DNA from: Pardosa pseudoannulata
Lineage: Eukaryota > Arthropoda > Arachnida > Araneae > Lycosidae
Direction: 5' to 3'
DNA length: 64,000 nucleotides
Assembly: GCA_032207245.1 (NCBI GenBank)
Contig: CM063507.1
Location: 85,004,232 to 85,068,231 of the forward strand
Positions 60,901-64,000 of this stretch are shown here, piece by piece; position 1 is the first letter of the stretch, and every line of letters begins with the position of its first letter. Position numbers and translations under genes: made by a program. The notes under the pieces are model-generated. The model did no database searches and was not told where the DNA came from. It saw only the letters and a list, made by a program, of their open reading frames with translations.

Positions 60901-63589
60901 CAAGGTTACATCTCTGTGTGAGCTTGACCATTACGCTTGCACCATTCCGTGATCTATAACTGATGACCAGCTACCTAATAGTGCTGGACATCTAAAAGAT
61001 ATTTAAAGTGGAAGCTAGCATGACTTGTGCAGAATGACAAGAAATAAAAATATTTATAAAAGTATTTGAACTAAACATTTTTTTATTTAAGTTCTAAAAG
61101 TTTTTCAAAAAAGTTAACAAAATAAACATAATTCATTTAACAATCACCTATTAACAAAAAAAGGTTATGATAATATTACAGAAAAACATTTAACCCTAAT
61201 ACCATAAACTATTAAAAAATACAAAGTCGAAAAAAAAGGATTTTATAATCTGATACATAATTAAGAAACAACGATTTAATCTAATATGTCATTTAGAGGA
61301 ATTTTATCTACAGCATGAACAATCACCGCTACCCTCCAAAAAAGGGTACCTTGCCTCCTGCCTGTCAGCCTTATATACCCAGCAGCAGGTATATCATGCT
61401 AATTATCATAATCAGGCTTCCTCCCCCACTCAGGCAATCACAAAATTACACAGATCGTAGCTGCCGAGTGAGAGTTAAAGCCACATTACCGTCTGCCGTG
61501 CAGACGTCACGACCAAAATAACTGTGAGAGTCTGCTTCCTTAACAAAAACAATCTAACTAATTAAGGTGGCTGTCAAATCTCCTGCCTTGGTTGACTTAA
61601 ATAAATAAACGAACTAATAGACAAATTGCCGGGATTCACCGAAAAATTACGGAAGGGGCTGATTCGGCTGCAACTTCTAATAAAATCTTCTCCGCAGTGG
61701 TCCCTCAAACTTGAAGTCAACAATTGCATCTAAATTTTTCTTGGAAATTTCTCTCACAGCTGTGCATGCACATGCTGACCATTGTGGGAAAGTATCTCAG
61801 TACAATCACATTCATTTTTGGTATACCTATTCCCCTGTAAAGGTGGGCAGAATTTAAGTATAGGATCCCTTTTTCTTTAGAATCTCACACTAAAATACTG
61901 CCACTGGTTAAACAATCTGCTCAGTTTAGAAAGTTGTATATAACAGATCTGTGTTAAGAGCTCTCGAGTCAGAAGTGTGACAGTATGCCACACCTGTTGT
62001 ATTGTTGTATTATGAGATTAATCCTTGCTATTGAACAGAGATTACTTTCAGATTAGTAATACTGATCTTTATTACTATTTATTTAAATGTTTCTATAATT
62101 TTTTTTTATTTTGTCTCAAAAAATTCCATTGAAATTTTAAACTTTATGAGCTTGTTATAATAAGTTTTGAATATTTAAATTATATAAAACTTTTTAATTT
62201 ATTTAATAAGGTCTGTTTGAACTCTTTCGTAATTATAAAGTTTTAATTATTAATGATTACAAAATATTGTAGAACAATTAATATAGAATAATTTAAAATT
62301 GTTTGGCTTATAATGATCTGCATAATAAATTCTATTCAATAGAAGTTTAATTATTTTACGAGTGTATAGTTGTATTATCTGTGGAATAAATAAATATTGT
62401 GTGTGTAATTATTTAGGTTATTTTTAATGACTAATTAGTTATAGTTTCATCTATTGTTTTTCAAATTTGCCTAAGGATTTGATCTTTATATATTAAAATG
62501 ATTTCTGTATTATTAATTCATTCTATAAAATGCAGTTTTAAATCAATTTAAGTTTGTTAATATCTTTATTCTAAATATTTTGCAAGCCATAATATATCAT
62601 GTAAATTTATTTTTTAAAGTTTACTAGCCTTAATTTGTTTTTAATTCTAATTAATTAAGAAAAATAATTTTATGATTTATACATGAGTTGTAAAAAGTCT
62701 GTTTCACAATTTATGTAGAATTTTATTGGGTATTTTAAAAGTTAAAGGGCCATCAAAATGGATACACTTTTATCATGCACCAGATTTATTTTAGAAAGTA
62801 TAAGACCCCTTAATTTAAAGACCATGAAATTAAAGTATTTGGCAAATTTATTTTTCAGGCAACGATATATTACTGGGATTCGTTTGCTGTTTGGAGATTC
62901 TGCAGTCATTCCTCCTCATAGACCAAGTAAGATAATTTCTTTTGCATTTTGTCCCCGACAAAATTTAAATTTATTGCAAAGAATTTAAATGTCTTGAAAT
63001 GTTTGTTTCCTTTTATGTAAGTTAAAGTGTAAATTTTTGAACAATTCTTTGTCAGGATATAAGCAAATATAATATAACGCTTTATAATATCAACCTTTTT
63101 TATCTTGCATTTTTTGAATTAAAAAATATTTTTTCATATTAGAATAAATTATTTCAAACATGTAAAAAAGGATTTAAAACATGTAAAACATAAAAATTAG
63201 AATGTATTGACAAAAGCATATTTTTTACAGATAAAAATGCATATTTAAAAAAAAAATATTGTTTATCCTTTCATAGAAATATTTTATTATGTAAAGAATT
63301 TGGAATTTTCTTTACAAAAATATGCTTTTGGCATCCCCATATTTTTAAACTTTAAAAAATCCAAAGTTTATTTCAATAATAATTATGTGTATCTGATCAA
63401 ACAATGAATTAAATTTTGATATAAAAATTGAATTTAATATTGCCATTCGATGAGGATTTTTCATGAGCAGATTGTGTTAAATACAGTTAAGCACAAGAAT
63501 AACAATCAATAAAACTTGCTGTATGAATTTTTTGGTATTTTGTAGGTGCACAACACAGTGATACAAAGTGTAGGTTCCCAATGGGAGTG
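48827..63589 (+). CDS. Phm: PHM, 5' part (peptidylglycine alpha-hydroxylating monooxygenase)
   Basis: PHM is a copper- and ascorbate-dependent enzyme of the secretory pathway. It hydroxylates the C-terminal glycine of neuropeptide precursors, the first step of amidation. Coding exons: 48831-48965, 55196-55250, 55341-55440, 57427-57512, 60496-60573, 60656-60704, 62859-62926 and probably 63546 to about 63589. The frame is continuous through all of them (about 204 residues). MEILFPLLLLLCVQHVHLE is a signal peptide. Visible family marks are NINMPDVNP, His76-His77 in AHHMLLFGC and His145 in VLQIHYA (three ligands of the CuH site), and Cys51, Cys83, Cys99 and Cys105, which fit the two disulfides near that site. 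The vertebrate Cys47-Cys186 disulfide has no partner at either place here. The CuM ligands (HTH and Met) and the rest of the domain lie beyond 64000. Whether a PAL domain follows cannot be seen. Confidence 0.92.
49246..50392 (+). mobile_element. RTE/BovB-type retroelement remnant
   Basis: Begins aactagtaaaatttgcttgt followed by gcttcgctacggtgaac and ends acacagacagacagacacaa then attcatttttatatatatatag, a pattern I know from RTE-type non-LTR tails and related short elements. A diverged partial copy lies at 54580-54850. No intact reverse transcriptase. Confidence 0.4.
51388..51610. repeat. Three degenerate tandem units of about 85 bp
   Basis: Units with a shared core like agactggtgcacttgtgatg followed by ttgtg start near 51400, 51490 and 51560. 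The last unit is the most diverged. Confidence 0.5.
52309..53162 (-). mobile_element. Tigger-like element, internally deleted
   Basis: TA at 52307 and 53163. Ends CAATCAAACCTGTCTATCT and (complement) CAGTCAAACCTGTCTATCT. Several gatagacaggttt motifs lie near the right end. It keeps the C-terminus of a transposase on the minus strand. Confidence 0.75.
52485..52700 (-). pseudogene. Tigger-type transposase C-terminus
   Basis: Minus-strand frame of 71 codons ending at a stop (52485-52487), with an acidic stretch DDEEDHNKED followed by TPKEAEKANETLRIFLESQE. This acidic linker plus helical end is typical of Tigger/jerky-like transposases. Upstream frames are broken by stops, so it is not functional. 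Confidence 0.65.
53505..53700 (-). pseudogene. BEL/Pao-like reverse transcriptase fragment, copy 1
   Basis: On the minus strand a frame reads SKLHSEYWETLQEYEYKEL, then IERVPDN, like the region before the catalytic core in Pao-type polymerases. Stops follow. About 190 bp is shared with 54085-54280 in the same orientation. Confidence 0.35.
54085..54280 (-). pseudogene. BEL/Pao-like fragment, copy 2
   Basis: Direct repeat of 53505-53700, about 575 bp further on. Reads KLHSQYWEIVEEYEDKQIIE, then RVPDHFQPKNKPFFCLPQKV, which resembles the YLPHH-containing stretch of Pao-type elements. Confidence 0.4.
54580..54850 (+). mobile_element. RTE-type remnant, partial
   Basis: Shares ttaaaggaatgac.tcataatg, ttatgtgataaatt, a gggg.aaa block and gttgattttgaa with 49980-50260. 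Confidence 0.35.
55196..55250 (+). CDS. Phm: PHM exon 2
   Basis: Acceptor aattatctattatag, donor gtaagt. Encodes PDAYICTAKKLDPREAYI, the start of the first copper domain; its Cys corresponds to Cys81 of the rat enzyme. Confidence 0.92.
55341..55440 (+). CDS. Phm: PHM exon 3, HHM copper motif
   Basis: Follows a 90-bp intron; acceptor cttaaattatttag, donor gtaaga. Encodes KYEPDVRARTAHHMLLFGCK. The two adjacent His are the CuH ligands equivalent to His107 and His108 of the rat enzyme. Confidence 0.96.
55770..56168. mobile_element. Two transposon fragments joined
   Basis: 55770-56000 is an inverted, diverged partial copy of the TTAA element 40398-41065, starting ttaacacttggcatgc. At about 56003 it changes without a gap into the right part of the Tigger-like family of 32250-33984, ending acgtgcgaatttatggta. 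Confidence 0.55.
56592..57366 (+). mobile_element. hAT-like MITE, copy 3
   Basis: Third copy of the 775-bp family, very similar throughout to copies 1 and 2. The flanking octamers (tatggaaa, tgaatata) do not match. It lies only 60 bp before PHM exon 4. Confidence 0.7.
57427..57512 (+). CDS. Phm: PHM exon 4
   Basis: Acceptor cttatttttaag, donor gtaaaa. Encodes DCAQGDVCNRKSIIYGWAKN and AAAMELPP, matching CDEGTC...ILYAWARNAPP of vertebrate PHM. Confidence 0.94.
58735..58761. repeat. GC-rich perfect hairpin
   Basis: aagggggagggg and cccctccccctt around a three-base loop, in AT-rich PHM intron 4. Confidence 0.75.
59460..59723 (+). mobile_element. Fragment of the agggttcccac element
   Basis: Collinear with 3400-3660: tatggtttatgccattatgt, cttattttttgttctgaaaa and aagagtgggacct. 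The left half is missing. Confidence 0.5.
59741..60201 (+). mobile_element. hAT element remnant, 461 bp
   Basis: Ends TAGGGATGGGCAAACT and (complement) CAGGGATGGACAAACT. acttaaac and acttaaat flank it, a 7-of-8 match for a hAT target duplication. It keeps the C-terminal part of a transposase in the sense direction. Confidence 0.75.
59882..60079 (+). pseudogene. hAT transposase C-terminal dimerisation region
   Basis: The frame to a TAA reads REQVFSTLNLRKNHFRSRLT, then DEHSASFYKI, close to the CEQAFSxMNxxKxxxRSRLTDEHL signature of hAT dimerisation domains. The rest of the transposase is missing, so it is non-functional. Confidence 0.75.
60496..60573 (+). CDS. Phm: PHM exon 5, third CuH ligand
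   Basis: Acceptor gtgtttttctttttag, donor gtgagc. Encodes VGFLISGNSSIQYLVLQIHY and AKPLP; the His of QIHY corresponds to His172 of the rat enzyme. Confidence 0.95.
60656..60704 (+). CDS. Phm: PHM exon 6
   Basis: Follows an 82-bp intron; acceptor tgttttattgcag, donor gtaaat. Encodes DGIADNSGLKLHLTTQ. Vertebrate PHM has Cys immediately before SG (KDCSG); here that residue is Asn. Confidence 0.92.
61310..61560 (-). promoter_or_regulatory. Promoter-like segment, minus strand
   Basis: On the minus strand a good TATA box, ctgggtatataaggctgac (61387-61369), lies in a GC-richer block that ends abruptly in AT-rich DNA. It is antisense inside PHM intron 6 and could be the LTR or promoter of a transposon. 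No gene downstream was recognised. Confidence 0.3.
62859..62926 (+). CDS. Phm: PHM exon 7
   Basis: Acceptor aaatttatttttcag, donor gtaaga. Encodes QRYITGIRLLFGDSAVIPPH, matching the PLIAGMYLMMSVDTVIPAG stretch at the end of the first PHM domain. Confidence 0.9.
63546..63589 (+). CDS. Phm: PHM exon 8, 3' end uncertain
   Basis: Acceptor ttttttggtattttgtag keeps the frame from exon 7. Encodes SAQHSDTKCRFPMG, which fits the NSDISCHYK stretch that begins the second copper domain. Candidate donors are gtggta (exon end 63586) and gtactg (63589); neither is strong. Reading through gives about 20 more codons to a TAG at 63659-63661 with no resemblance to PHM. Confidence 0.6.
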
Positions 63590-64000
63590 GTACTGCCTCC
63601 AGTGGTCATTGAAATTTTTAGGGATGCAGTAGTGGGTTCAGAAGCAAATGCAGGACATTAGAGCTATTAAGGGGCAACCAGTAGACATAATTTGTATAAA
63701 AATATAAATGATATTTGTAAAATATCAATAAATCAATCAGATAATTTTGTATTTACCATAATTACAGACATGCCAACTACTCCGGAGAAATGAGAAAATT
63801 TGTCACAGAAAAACTGTGAGAAACGCATACACTAGCTGGGAAAAACGAATTGAAATTCTAGTGCGTACCTTCGATAGATTATGATAGCAGAGTTCTGTGA
63901 AGCAGAGAAGCTACTCTGGAAATTAAAGCCCAATAACACTGATAAGAGGAAATAAGACAAAGCTTAAGTACAAATGATTAACATTTATTGGTAAACGGAA
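63590..64000 (+). other. PHM intron or untranslated sequence at window end
   Basis: After the probable end of exon 8 no further PHM exon (HPFAYRVHTH region) is visible before the window ends. Confidence 0.5.

Overview
This window is eukaryotic nuclear DNA. It is very AT-rich, most of it is intron or intergenic sequence, and it is crowded with transposable-element remnants. No bacterial, organellar, CRISPR or operon-like feature was seen. Two conserved protein genes can be rebuilt exon by exon on the + strand, and both look like arthropod proteins. The long AT-rich introns and the repeat types suggest a chelicerate, probably a spider; that is an inference, not a proof.

Gene 1 (positions 2189-34860) is the 3' end of DCAF1 (VprBP), the substrate receptor of the CUL4-DDB1 ubiquitin ligase. 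Nine exons encode about 330 residues: the last part of the WD40 propeller with both DxR boxes, then a short Asp/Glu-rich tail, the stop codon and an AATAAA signal at 34999. The 5' part lies before position 1. Gene 2 (48827 to beyond the window) is the 5' end of PHM, the copper monooxygenase that starts C-terminal amidation of neuropeptides. It has a signal peptide exon and seven further exons. The HHM and QxHY copper-ligand motifs are present; the second copper site lies past the end of the window. The two genes are unrelated in function and about 14 kb apart, head to tail.

Almost everything else is repeats. Elements defined by terminal inverted repeats and target duplications include a hAT-like MITE family in three copies (15724, 32907, 56592), an internally deleted piggyBac family in two copies (17422, 35269), several other TTAA-flanked elements (8369, 9264, 28233, 28609, 40398) and pogo/Tigger-like elements (16951, 32250, 46351, 52309). 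There are also a hAT remnant that keeps a transposase C-terminus (59741), a fold-back element with perfect 63-bp arms (13594), and two tRNA-type SINE families with clear target duplications. Many are nested, which gives a relative order of insertion. One 100-N assembly gap (26401-26500) sits beside a roughly 120-bp tandem repeat and a (TA)n tract.

I did not find a convincing new multi-gene system. The most unusual items are the nested element stacks, the piggyBac derivatives that join the two ends of a transposase, the 63-bp perfect fold-back, and the paired loss in PHM of both cysteines of one disulfide that is conserved in vertebrates.
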